A DNA stretch of 6,538 nt from Desulfuromusa sp. (GCA_029934755.1 JAOZLQ010000135.1:1-6538); one strand, 5' to 3'; shown: positions 1-6,430, counted from the first letter of the stretch. Program-made: numbers and translations. Notes: generated by a model from the letters alone, not told the origin.

Positions 1-102
1 GTCTGGATCACTATTACCCTGCTCTATTTTCTGTTAACCTATAGCTGTTCCTGGTTGGCTGGTCGTTTGGAGTTGCGGTTGCGCAGAGCTTATAGTTACT
101 GA
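1..102 (+). CDS. 3' end of a probable amino-acid ABC transporter permease (HisM/GlnP type), cut by window edge
   Basis: Frame 1 is open from the window edge to TGA at 100-102, giving 33 residues. It starts with a hydrophobic stretch (VWITITLLYFLLTYSCSWLA) and ends in a short basic tail containing RLELRLRRAY. A final membrane helix followed by an R-L-E-x-R-L-R-like tail is typical of the last segment of polar-amino-acid ABC permeases, where the residues after the last helix face the cytoplasm. Only the C-terminus is visible, so substrate and full length are unknown. Another inner-membrane protein ending in an arginine-rich tail is possible. The next gene starts 43 bases downstream on the same strand with no visible terminator between, so read-through is likely. 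Confidence 0.6.
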   Translation, partial: VWITITLLYFLLTYSCSWLAGRLELRLRRAYSY

Positions 103-145
103 CTCTTAAGTCACCGGAAATCATTATCTAGGAGGGAAGACTCTT

Positions 146-610
146 ATGAAATTCAAACAATCAATAATATTGCTACTCGTTTTTGTTGCTGTCGGTTGTG
201 CCCCTTTGTTACCAAGCTTTGAAACCCCAACCGTCACTCTTTCCAGCTTTAGAGTTTTGCCCGGTAGCAGTATTGTTCCAACCTTTGAAATCGGCTTACA
301 TGTCATTAACCCAAACCGGACGGCGCTCAAACTGCAGGGGCTCTCTTACAATGTAGAGCTGGAAGGGTTTCGAGTTCTCAGCGGTGTTTCCAATCAACTT
401 CCGGTGATTGAGGCTTATGGTGAGGGGGATGTCCTGTTGCAGGCTAGCCCTGATCTGTTCAGCACGATCAGTTTATTCACAAACTTGCTGAATCAACCGC
501 GTGATAAATTTACCTTTAGCCTCGAAGCTCTTCTCGATATCGGTGGATTAATGCCGAAAATCCGGGTGCAGAAGGAAGGAATGCTCTCACTGGCTGGCGC
601 AAAAGATTAA
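146..610 (+). CDS. LEA type 2 (LEA14/WHy-like) lipoprotein
   Basis: This encodes 154 residues. The N-terminus is a lipoprotein signal: basic MKFK, a hydrophobic core, then lipobox AVGC with the acylated cysteine at C18. Residue +2 is alanine, which in enterobacterial rules fits sorting to the outer membrane. The mature part is a single beta-rich domain. It carries the N-P-N motif at 55-57 inside a V-x-N-P-N context, followed by a 'L-x-L-x-G-L-S-Y-x-V' strand pattern and a 'G-F-R-V-L-S-G' turn, the signature of bacterial LEA14/WHy-domain proteins. These are about 150 residues long, usually envelope-bound, and of uncertain role (desiccation/stress in plants; unproven in bacteria). The start is supported by AGGAGGG at 130-136, nine bases before ATG. 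The gene probably shares a transcript with the upstream permease. A weak internal candidate promoter (TTGGAG 67-72, 18 bp, TATAGT 91-96) lies in the permease end. The stop codon overlaps that of the convergent gene. Confidence 0.85.
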   Translation: MKFKQSIILLLVFVAVGCAPLLPSFETPTVTLSSFRVLPGSSIVPTFEIGLHVINPNRTALKLQGLSYNVELEGFRVLSGVSNQLPVIEAYGEGDVLLQASPDLFSTISLFTNLLNQPRDKFTFSLEALLDIGGLMPKIRVQKEGMLSLAGAKD

Positions 611-981
611 AGCACGATCCATTTTTTTGCTGCAGTGGGATCGGAAAAAAATTTGATTGTCGAAAGAGATTCTTTGGTGGATTGATTGGTCAGCTCAGCC
701 GCTAAAGATTTTCTGTTGCCCTGAATGACAAAGGCACACTTGCCTCCCCCCAACTTTTCTGCATGAAATTCAACGATTGATTGGATCATTTTGACATCTT
801 CAAAAGTCATTTTTTTAAGATCGAGATACTGATGATCAATTATTTGCGGGGTTCCCTTAATCCACTTGGGCGAAGCAAGTAAGTCTTTCAGCAGTTTATA
901 AAAGTCCTCTACAACAGCGAACTCACCGGTTTTGACCAAAACATATTCGGGCATATTGGAAAAATCAAAATTGTATTTCAT
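607..981 (-). CDS. Small soluble protein of SpoIIAA-like/STAS type, function unknown
   Basis: This encodes 124 residues with no signal peptide or membrane segment, so it is presumably cytoplasmic. The pattern is alternating strands and helices. An N-terminal strand region (EYVLVKTGEF, 12-21) is followed by a helix with 'L-A-S-P-K-W' (35-40), then a strand ending in 'I-I-D-H' (47-50). After that come 'MTFEDVKMIQ' (58-67), a strand 'KCAFVIQG' (81-88), and a C-terminal 'FFSDPTAAKKWI' (111-122). This ordering, especially a late strand followed by D-P-x-A-A-x-x-W, resembles the SpoIIAA-like/STAS-fold proteins found as stand-alone genes in many Proteobacteria, whose role is unknown. The match is by eye and the family call is tentative. 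AGGA (minus strand) lies seven bases before the ATG. The gene has its own promoter (1001-1028) 98 bases downstream of the response regulator and converges on the lipoprotein gene. Confidence 0.75.
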   Translation of the reverse strand: MKYNFDFSNMPEYVLVKTGEFAVVEDFYKLLKDLLASPKWIKGTPQIIDHQYLDLKKMTFEDVKMIQSIVEFHAEKLGGGKCAFVIQGNRKSLAAELTNQSTKESLSTIKFFSDPTAAKKWIVL

Positions 982-1000
982 CGGAGATTCCTGTTTTTCA

Positions 1001-1028
1001 ATTATTAATCGTTTTATTGATCTGTCAA
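1001..1028 (-). promoter_or_regulatory. Sigma-70 type promoter for the STAS-like gene
   Basis: On the minus strand there is a perfect -35 TTGACA (1028-1023), a 16-base spacer and a -10 AATAAT (1006-1001), together 11 of 12 consensus bases. Transcription would begin near 994-995, leaving a leader of about a dozen bases that just holds the AGGA ribosome site before the ATG at 981. This suggests the gene can be expressed independently of the two-component operon upstream. Confidence 0.65.
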
Positions 1029-1035
1029 CGCCAAC

Positions 1036-1069
1036 TTACTGCCTAGAACGGCAAAAGTAATGGCAAAGA
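1036..1069 (-). promoter_or_regulatory. Possible regulator-binding repeats upstream of the STAS-like promoter
   Basis: On the minus strand TTTGCC occurs twice with a 12-base period (about 1067-1050). The second copy overlaps an inverted repeat TGCC-N6-GGCA (1053-1040). Both sit just upstream of the -35 box, where an activator would bind. OmpR-family regulators commonly bind short direct repeats of about one helical turn, and such a regulator is encoded next door. The link is inference from a single site. A bulged RNA stem (TTAC/GTAA plus TGCC/GGCA) in the same bases has no U-tract, so I do not call a terminator. Confidence 0.25.
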
Positions 1070-1079
1070 CCCGCAGCAT

Positions 1080-1781
1080 TTACACTCCCAACCGATATCC
1101 GACCCCATGGACAGTCAGGATGATTTTTGGGTTTGACGGGTCTTCCTCAAGTTTTTTGCGTAGTTGTGCAATATGCTGATCCAGGGTACGGGTGGTGCCA
1201 AAATAATCGATCCCCCAGGCGGTATTCAGCAACTCATTGCGATCAATGGCCTGGTCTGGTCGACAGAAAAACGTTTCCAGCAGTTTCAGTTCCCGCGGCG
1301 TCAGGCTGGTGAGCTGACCATTTCGTTCCAACCGGTAGTTTTTCCGGTCAATAACAACCGGCCCGAGGGGAAACCGATCCGGTATAGTTTTTTCGGTCGG
1401 AGTCCCGTTGTGCAGGCTCCTCCGTAGAACGGCGGTAATCCGGGCTCGCAGTTCGTGGAGCCCGAAAGGTTTGGTGACGTAATCATCCGCACCCAGTTCC
1501 AGGCCAACCACCTTGTCGATTTCCTCTCCTTTAGCGGTCAGTAGGATGATCGGAATTTGATTATCCTGCTTACGGATTTCGCGACAGAGATCGTAACCAC
1601 TGAGTTCTGGCATCATGACATCAAGTAGCATGAGATCGGGTTTTTCCTGCCGGTAAGCTTGTAGAGCCTGAGCTCCATCTGCACAGGGGATTACCCGGTA
1701 GCCTTCAATTTCCAGTAGGTCAATCAGCCCCAACCGTAGTTCATTATCATCTTCAGCAACTAAAATAGTTGTCCCGAGCAT
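1080..1781 (-). CDS. OmpR/PhoB-family response regulator
   Basis: This 233-residue cytoplasmic transcription factor is of normal length for the family. The receiver domain (about 4-120) has the acidic pocket E10-D11-D12, phosphoacceptor D54 in 'LLLD-VMMP' context (residues 51-58 MLLDVMMP), switch T82 and conserved K104 in 'YVTKPF'. A short linker (about 122-135) leads to a winged-helix DNA-binding domain (about 136-232) with 'LTPRELKLLE', the recognition helix around 'TRTLDQHIAQLRKKL', and the closing wing 'VHGVGYRL'. All catalytic residues are intact. The start codon directly follows the kinase stop (TAG then ATG, no gap), and the ribosome site lies inside the kinase's last codons, so the two are translationally coupled. 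The regulator is expected to be phosphorylated by the adjacent kinase. Targets are not shown by sequence; the operon's own promoter and the downstream STAS-like gene are the nearest candidates. Sequence alone does not assign a named ortholog. Confidence 0.95.
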   Translation of the reverse strand: MLGTTILVAEDDNELRLGLIDLLEIEGYRVIPCADGAQALQAYRQEKPDLMLLDVMMPELSGYDLCREIRKQDNQIPIILLTAKGEEIDKVVGLELGADDYVTKPFGLHELRARITAVLRRSLHNGTPTEKTIPDRFPLGPVVIDRKNYRLERNGQLTSLTPRELKLLETFFCRPDQAIDRNELLNTAWGIDYFGTTRTLDQHIAQLRKKLEEDPSNPKIILTVHGVGYRLGV

Positions 1782-3485
1782 CTATTTTCTCCCTGCTGCT
1801 GGCAAACATAGTTCAAAACAACAGCCGTTACCACTAACCGCACAGTGGGTAAGGGTGCCGCCCAATCCTTCAGCAAGTTGCCGGGCAATACTTAAGCCCA
1901 ATCCAGAACCCTGCTGGCGGGTGGTCAATGAGTTGTCGATACGGTAGAATTTTGCAAAAATTTTGTGGTGCTGATCGTGCGCAATTCCCGGTCCCCAGTC
2001 CCGTAAGCGCAGGACAATATTATCTCCATGATGTTCCAGATCAAGTCGTAACCTGCCCCCGCTGAAACCATATTTGATGCTGTTATCGAATAAATTGAGA
2101 ATAATTTGTTCTAAAGCATCACGATCACTATATAGCTCAATGGGTGAATCGGGTAGATTCATTCCGAGCGTCAAGTCAACTTCGTCCAAACGTGGCTGTA
2201 GTTGTTCAATCAGTTCGTACAGCAATAGATTAAGGTTCAATTTGCTTTGGTGGTAATTGCGGCGATCCTGTTCTAACCGACTGAAATCGAGAACATTGCT
2301 GACCAATCTGCTTAAGCGTTGACTTTCTCTGATGATGGTTTGCAGATAGCGGTGTTGTTTTTGTTCATCCTCGATTTTTCCTTCGCCCAACAATTCTGCA
2401 TACATTCTGATGGTGGTCAATGGTGTCTTCAGTTCGTGGGAAACATTGGAAACAAAGGAGGTTTTTTGGGCGGCATCACGGTGATTTCGATAAGCCTGCC
2501 AAAGGAGCAGCGAACCACCGAGTAAAATAGCAATGATAAATGTCCCAATCAGCAATGTTCCGATCAATAAAATAGCACTGCTTTGATTGCCAACGGTTTG
2601 GTCGCTATATGCGCCGACCTGCCAGTGGGGCAGACTGGCAATAGTTACCAGTGCGAGGGGAGCACTTTGTGGCAATACTTCGAAGCTGCCAATTTGGTAG
2701 AAAATATCGCCATTGCCATCAAGAAGAACATAGCTTTCACTGCTGTCGGTTGGTTGTGGCAGGTTGCCAAGCAAGCGACTGAGAAGCGCCATCATTTCTA
2801 CTTCAACCCCATAACGGCGGTTATCTCCGTTTGGTGCTGCCCATCCCAGCAGGTGCAACTGGTCATCAGAATACCAGCTTTTCCATCCGGTTTGGGTGGT
2901 AGGCAATGGTTGTTTAGCTGCCGAGAGTGTTTCAAGCGTTGAATCGTGGTTGACATTTTGCTTTACGACAGTTGGCGCTTGTTTTGCCAGTTGCCGTAGT
3001 TCCCGGCGTTCGGCCAAAATGGTACGGGATGAGACTGTTGCTTGAGTCTTCGATTCTTCCCGGAGATCACTTGACGGTTCATTCCAACTTGATTGATCGG
3101 CAAACAGCGGCAGGTAACGCCGAACAAACGCCGCTTCTTCATCACTGGCGGGACGCTCCGGGTTCGGAAAAATGAGTCCCCGGCCACGCTGCCAGACAAA
3201 GATATTTCTTATCAGGGGATTTTCCCGTTTCCAATTATCAAGCTGATCGGTGAGATTGTCCTGCGGTAACTGCTGCATAGTTTCCAATAAGCCATCCTGA
3301 ACTTCGGCTACTGCCAGACCTATATTTCCAGCAATTGCTGCGACCCGGTCATTGGCAGCCGCACGAGTGCTGCTGAGCAGTCGTGCTTCCTCCCCCTGCA
3401 ACAGTCGTAAAGCACCGACCCCCAGCAGGAGGGTCGGCACCAGGAGTAGTAACCAGGCAAGAATGATCAGTTTAGGTTTATTCAT
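1782..3485 (-). CDS. Membrane sensor histidine kinase with large periplasmic domain
   Basis: This encodes 567 residues. TM1 is about 7-27, the periplasmic sensor about 30-302, and TM2 about 304-330. The HisKA helix has H350 in 'SHELKTPL'; the H-E-x-x-T form (H350, E351, T354) implies both kinase and phosphatase activity. The HATPase_c domain (about 452-563) has an N-box with N468 in 'LFDNSIKYG', G1 'DWGPGI' (496-501), F-box 'FAKFYRI' (510-516) and G2 'GSGLGLS' (526-532). No HAMP domain is recognisable between TM2 and HisKA. The sensor's late part, 'SYVLLDGNGDIFYQIGSF' (251-268), resembles the PAS-like fold of Cache domains; this is tentative and the ligand is unknown. All four cysteines of the protein cluster at 548-560 in the C-terminal end of the ATPase domain. 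The gene lies 29 bases after the VWA gene and abuts the regulator. Its ribosome site is weak (AGG 11 bases before ATG), suggesting coupling to VWA translation. Confidence 0.95.
   Translation of the reverse strand: MNKPKLIILAWLLLLVPTLLLGVGALRLLQGEEARLLSSTRAAANDRVAAIAGNIGLAVAEVQDGLLETMQQLPQDNLTDQLDNWKRENPLIRNIFVWQRGRGLIFPNPERPASDEEAAFVRRYLPLFADQSSWNEPSSDLREESKTQATVSSRTILAERRELRQLAKQAPTVVKQNVNHDSTLETLSAAKQPLPTTQTGWKSWYSDDQLHLLGWAAPNGDNRRYGVEVEMMALLSRLLGNLPQPTDSSESYVLLDGNGDIFYQIGSFEVLPQSAPLALVTIASLPHWQVGAYSDQTVGNQSSAILLIGTLLIGTFIIAILLGGSLLLWQAYRNHRDAAQKTSFVSNVSHELKTPLTTIRMYAELLGEGKIEDEQKQHRYLQTIIRESQRLSRLVSNVLDFSRLEQDRRNYHQSKLNLNLLLYELIEQLQPRLDEVDLTLGMNLPDSPIELYSDRDALEQIILNLFDNSIKYGFSGGRLRLDLEHHGDNIVLRLRDWGPGIAHDQHHKIFAKFYRIDNSLTTRQQGSGLGLSIARQLAEGLGGTLTHCAVSGNGCCFELCLPAAGRK
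1789..1793 (-). promoter_or_regulatory. Ribosome binding site of the response regulator, inside the kinase gene
   Basis: GGGAG on the minus strand lies seven bases before the regulator's ATG and is embedded in the kinase's final codons (A-G-R-K-stop). It fixes the start of the regulator at 1781. Ribosomes ending the kinase can re-initiate here. Confidence 0.7.
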
Positions 3486-3514
3486 ATTACTTTCAACCTG
3501 TTAGCGTACGTTTC

Positions 3515-4846
3515 TTAATAGTCTTTTTGCTGCTTTCGCACCTTATAGCTTTCTGAACGGATTTCCTTTTTTACCGCACTTGGAAGTGTCGGGGCAGCAA
3601 AAGTTTTGGCATCTTCTTCAAACGCTTCCGCTTGTCCCGCCAGATCACTAAATCCAAGGGTATCGCTCTGAATTTTCAATTTGCTACTCTGCTGCTGGAT
3701 TTCAGCAATCGCCTCATCTTTACGCCCAGCGTTATAAAGGTCAAGGGCACGATCACGACTGGCTGCAATTTCATTTTCGAGGATCGCTTTAAGTACCGGT
3801 TTATTCGCCGATTGAACCACCTCTTCAGCCCGTGGTGAAAAGCGTACCAGAGCTTTTGCACTGGAACTTTCCTGCTGGTTGGTCAAAGCATTTTCGTAGC
3901 TACAGCGAGCGTTGGCAATTTTAAGTATCTGTTCGGCTTGGCCGGGCTTGACCTCTACCTCGATCAGGGCATATTTTTCCTGGCCGCCATAGAGTTGATT
4001 CAGGTGAATTTCGACCCGGTTATCGTAGACACGTCCTTCGCGACCGATAATTCGCAGGGGGCGGACACCTGCTGGAGTTTCCAATTCAATCCTAATGCTG
4101 CGGGCAGCAACACTAAGAACATCACCCAGCTCAGCGGCAAAAATTCGCGGCAGATCGACGCTCGATTCGACAAAATAATGGTTGCCATCACTGCGGTCGG
4201 CCAGTCCAGCCATCAAATCCTCATTAAAACTATTACCGATACCAATAGTTGTAACTGAAATCCCTTCTTTAAGCAGTGCTGCCCCCAAACGGGCAAGGTC
4301 AACCGGATTACTGGGGCCGACATTTGCCAAACCATCCGATAGCAGGATCACTCGATGGACAAATTTCCTCTCCAAATTTTTACGAATTTCGGCTGCCCCC
4401 TGGCTGACCGCACCGAAAAGTGCCGTGTTACCACCGGTTCTTATCTGCATGATTCGACTTTCAAGCCATTCGGTATTGGCGGCACTTTGGGGTGGGATCA
4501 GGGTTTGGACATTGTGGTCATAGATTACCAGAGAGAACATATCCTGGGGCTCAAGTAACCGTAGAGCGGTAATAGCTGCCTCGCGTGCTTTGATAATTTT
4601 ATCTCCCGACATAGAACCTGAACGGTCGAGAACCAGAGTCAGGTTGACCGGTGGTCGAGATGTTTCTCGAGGAATTTTTGCAACATCCAGAGATATTTTT
4701 ATGATCGCAGTTTCATTTTGACCGGCAGGCAATACATCGCGGTCGAGACTCAAATTCAAATTGAGCAGCGGTGCTGCCAGACTCGGCGAAGCAATAAGCA
4801 GAGACAACAGCAGGGTTGGCAATAGTTTTCTTAATATCGATTTCAT
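3515..4846 (-). CDS. Secreted VWA (von Willebrand factor A) domain protein
   Basis: This encodes 443 residues. A Sec signal peptide (1-24; basic start, leucine-rich core, S-L-A then A) has no lipobox, so the product is predicted to be periplasmic or exported. A beta-rich N-terminal strip (about 27-65) precedes the VWA domain (about 67-240). Its MIDAS metal site is complete: D74-x-S76-x-S78 in 'LVLDRSGSMS', T141 in 'GGNTAL' and D171 in 'LLSDGLANVG'. It therefore probably binds Mg2+ or a similar ion and a protein ligand. A beta-rich region (about 245-340) follows, then a helical tail (about 345-415) with 'ALDLYNAGRKDEAIAEI', a TPR-like or coiled-coil helix pair. The overall layout is that of the proteins often misnamed 'Ca-activated chloride channel' homologs. 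No C-terminal membrane anchor or LPxTG is present. The start is supported by AGGAG six bases before the ATG. It is the first gene of the operon with the kinase and regulator, hinting at a sensing or envelope-surveillance role; this is inference. Confidence 0.92.
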   Translation of the reverse strand: MKSILRKLLPTLLLSLLIASPSLAAPLLNLNLSLDRDVLPAGQNETAIIKISLDVAKIPRETSRPPVNLTLVLDRSGSMSGDKIIKAREAAITALRLLEPQDMFSLVIYDHNVQTLIPPQSAANTEWLESRIMQIRTGGNTALFGAVSQGAAEIRKNLERKFVHRVILLSDGLANVGPSNPVDLARLGAALLKEGISVTTIGIGNSFNEDLMAGLADRSDGNHYFVESSVDLPRIFAAELGDVLSVAARSIRIELETPAGVRPLRIIGREGRVYDNRVEIHLNQLYGGQEKYALIEVEVKPGQAEQILKIANARCSYENALTNQQESSSAKALVRFSPRAEEVVQSANKPVLKAILENEIAASRDRALDLYNAGRKDEAIAEIQQQSSKLKIQSDTLGFSDLAGQAEAFEEDAKTFAAPTLPSAVKKEIRSESYKVRKQQKDY

Positions 4847-4870
4847 TTCACACTCCTTGCAAACGGTTAT

Positions 4871-4884
4871 GGGATTTAAGTCCC
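4871..4884. promoter_or_regulatory. Near-palindrome in the leader of the VWA operon
   Basis: GGGATTTAAGTCCC is a 14-base dyad with one imperfect pair (position 5 against 10). It lies 25 bases before the VWA ATG, downstream of the candidate promoter and just before the ribosome site. It could be an operator or a small leader structure; on the minus strand it directly follows a run of guanines. No known regulator site is recognised. Confidence 0.3.
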
Positions 4885-4902
4885 CCCCAATAAAACACCA
4901 AC

Positions 4903-4931
4903 CCGATATGAAGTGGTCACAGGACTGTCAA
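4903..4931 (-). promoter_or_regulatory. Candidate promoter of the VWA-kinase-regulator operon
   Basis: The minus strand carries a perfect -35 TTGACA (4931-4926), a 17-base spacer and a weak -10 TATCGG (4908-4903, three of six). A strong -35 with a poor -10 is typical of an activator-dependent or repressed promoter. The leader to the ATG at 4846 would be about 50 bases. The palindrome CAAACGTTTG overlaps the -35 box. No convincing terminator separates it from the MATE gene upstream, so read-through is also possible. Confidence 0.45.
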
Positions 4932-4938
4932 ACGTTTG
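4929..4938. promoter_or_regulatory. Perfect palindrome CAAACGTTTG overlapping the -35 box
   Basis: This 10-base perfect dyad shares its first bases with TTGACA of the candidate VWA promoter. A dimeric regulator binding here would compete with or contact RNA polymerase. It is next to an A8/T8 tract (4940-4947), which may bend the DNA. The regulator is unknown. Confidence 0.35.
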
Positions 4939-4981
4939 TAAAAAAAATGTCATGAATCGATGTGTCGGTTTACCAAGTAAA

Positions 4982-6346
4982 TTATTTTTTGCGGCTAACT
5001 CTACGCAACCGAATGGTAAGTAACACCGCTGCAACACTAAGGCCGATAATCAAACTGATCCAAAAACCTTTAGCACCTAGTTGAACGCCCCAAAAATCGG
5101 TCAAGGCCAAACTGTAGCCAAGGGGCATGCCAATTACCCAATAGGCAACAATAACCATCAGCAGAGGAACCCGGGTATCTTTATATCCCCGCAGAGCACC
5201 GGCGGCACCAACCTGAATGGCATCCGATATCTGATAGAATGCATTCAGATAAAGGAGGCTGACAGCAATCGTAATAACCTGAGGCTCATGAGTGTATATC
5301 CTGGCAATATCTTTGGCAAATATCAGGGTCAATGTCGCAGTTACAATCGCAACAGCGGTATTGATAAAAATCCCCACCTTACTGGTTAGCCGGGCACGAT
5401 CAAAACGCTGGCTGCCAATAGCGTAACCCGTCCGGATGGTTATGGCATACGAGATACTTAGCGGCACCATGAAAATCATCGAGGAATAGTTGAGGGTGAT
5501 CTGATGCGAAGCGACAGTAAGAGCCCCCAGTGGGGACAAGAACAGGGCAATCACAGCAAAAATACTCGCTTCTACTAACAGCGCCAGCCCGATTGGAAAC
5601 CCCAGATGCAACAGTTGGGCACCCCCATCAACACCACACTTGCGAGCAAAATCGAAAAAATGGGTCATGCTATAATGGCGGATACGCCAGATCGTCAGTA
5701 ACATACAACCACACATGAACCAGAGACTGAGTGCCGATGCCCAACCACAACCAACACCGCCCATTGCCGGTAAACCTAATTTTCCGTAAATAAAAACATA
5801 ATTGCCAGCCATGTTTACCGGAATACTCGCCAGCCCGATAATCATGCTCGGTCGTGCCAGACCAAGACCCTCACTTAAGTTCCGCAACAGAAAGAAAATA
5901 GCTACTGCTGGCACCCCCCAAGAGATAGCTTTGAGATATGCCGCAGCAATAATTGCTATCTGCGGATCAACTTCCATGCGGGTAAAAACTAAACCGGCAT
6001 TACGTAACAGCACGATAGCAAGCACTACCAACGGCAATACGACAACCATCCCCCGCCGCGCCAAAGGGCCGGTATCGGCAGTTTTTCCCGCACCGTGCAG
6101 TTGCGCAACCATCGGAGTGACTGCCAGCAATACTCCATAGAGAAACAGAAATAATGGTCCCCAGATGCTACCGCCAACCGCAACCCCGGCTAAATCGGTA
6201 GCACTGACCCGACCAGCCATCACCGTATCAATAAACGCGAGTGACTGTTGTGCCAGTTGTGCTGCCAGAATTGGTGCTGCTAGAGCAATCAGTAAGCGTG
6301 CTTCTGTTCTGTAAATTTTGAATTGGTACCGGTTTGTACTGGTCAT
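4982..6346 (-). CDS. MATE-family multidrug efflux transporter (NorM-like)
   Basis: This encodes 454 residues, the usual length for the family, with twelve predicted membrane helices in two six-helix halves. Diagnostic features include 'FIDTVMAGR' in helix 1 (D40), 'VTPMVAQLHGAG' (76-87), 'RNLSEGLGLARPSM' (155-168) and 'VNMAGNYVFIYG' (177-188). The second half has E259 in 'GLALLVEAS' and D375 in 'YQISDAIQV', followed by 'GALRGYKDTRVPL'. D40, E259 and D375 correspond by eye to the acidic cation-coupling residues of NorM proteins, so coupling to Na+ or H+ is expected. It would export cationic drugs, dyes or metabolites across the inner membrane. The basic tail RLRRVSRKK fits a cytoplasmic C-terminus. 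The ribosome site is poor (GAG five bases before ATG). Substrate cannot be read from sequence, and I give no gene symbol because norM/mdtK orthology is unproven. Confidence 0.93.
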   Translation of the reverse strand: MTSTNRYQFKIYRTEARLLIALAAPILAAQLAQQSLAFIDTVMAGRVSATDLAGVAVGGSIWGPLFLFLYGVLLAVTPMVAQLHGAGKTADTGPLARRGMVVVLPLVVLAIVLLRNAGLVFTRMEVDPQIAIIAAAYLKAISWGVPAVAIFFLLRNLSEGLGLARPSMIIGLASIPVNMAGNYVFIYGKLGLPAMGGVGCGWASALSLWFMCGCMLLTIWRIRHYSMTHFFDFARKCGVDGGAQLLHLGFPIGLALLVEASIFAVIALFLSPLGALTVASHQITLNYSSMIFMVPLSISYAITIRTGYAIGSQRFDRARLTSKVGIFINTAVAIVTATLTLIFAKDIARIYTHEPQVITIAVSLLYLNAFYQISDAIQVGAAGALRGYKDTRVPLLMVIVAYWVIGMPLGYSLALTDFWGVQLGAKGFWISLIIGLSVAAVLLTIRLRRVSRKK

Positions 6347-6402
6347 ACGAGCTCAATGTCTGAAAAATGAGGGGAATTGGTATTTATCGTTCTGCGCTGA
6401 GT

Positions 6403-6430
6403 GGTATCATTTTCAGCATTGGTGGGTCAA
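6403..6430 (-). promoter_or_regulatory. Weak candidate promoter for the MATE gene
   Basis: The minus strand has TTGACC (6430-6425), a 16-base spacer and GATACC (6408-6403). The -35 matches five of six bases and the -10 only three of six. The position, about 57 bases before the ATG, is reasonable, but the match is poor. Confidence 0.25.

Noticed and set aside
124..330. Minus-strand open frame of 68 codons over the lipoprotein start
   Set aside because: It overlaps a gene with a clear lipobox and strong ribosome site, has no ribosome site of its own and no recognisable protein pattern.
615..652. Alternative hairpins (CGATCC/GGATCG, or ATTTTTTT/AAAAAAAT) near the convergent stops, as a possible bidirectional terminator
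   Set aside because: The bases encode the conserved C-terminus of the STAS-like protein, the two stems exclude each other, loops are long and no U-run follows a GC-rich stem in either direction.
1040..1067. Terminator after the response regulator
   Set aside because: The stem is short, has a 3-base bulge and lacks a following U-tract; the position fits a promoter-proximal operator better.
2583..4523. Plus-strand open frames of about 100-120 codons antisense to the kinase and VWA genes (2583-2942, 3938-4258, 4182-4523)
   Set aside because: They are shadows of strongly conserved coding sequence, with no supporting domain features.
1080..4846. Proteobacterial dedicated sortase (Pds) system
   Set aside because: No sortase gene is present and the VWA protein has no LPxTG-type sorting signal or C-terminal membrane segment; genes outside the operon in this window do not fit either.
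4940..4981. A8/T8 tract and small inverted repeats after the MATE stop as a rho-independent terminator
   Set aside because: Only weak stems (TTTAC/GTAAA with 3-base loop) are present and they are not adjacent to the T-run.
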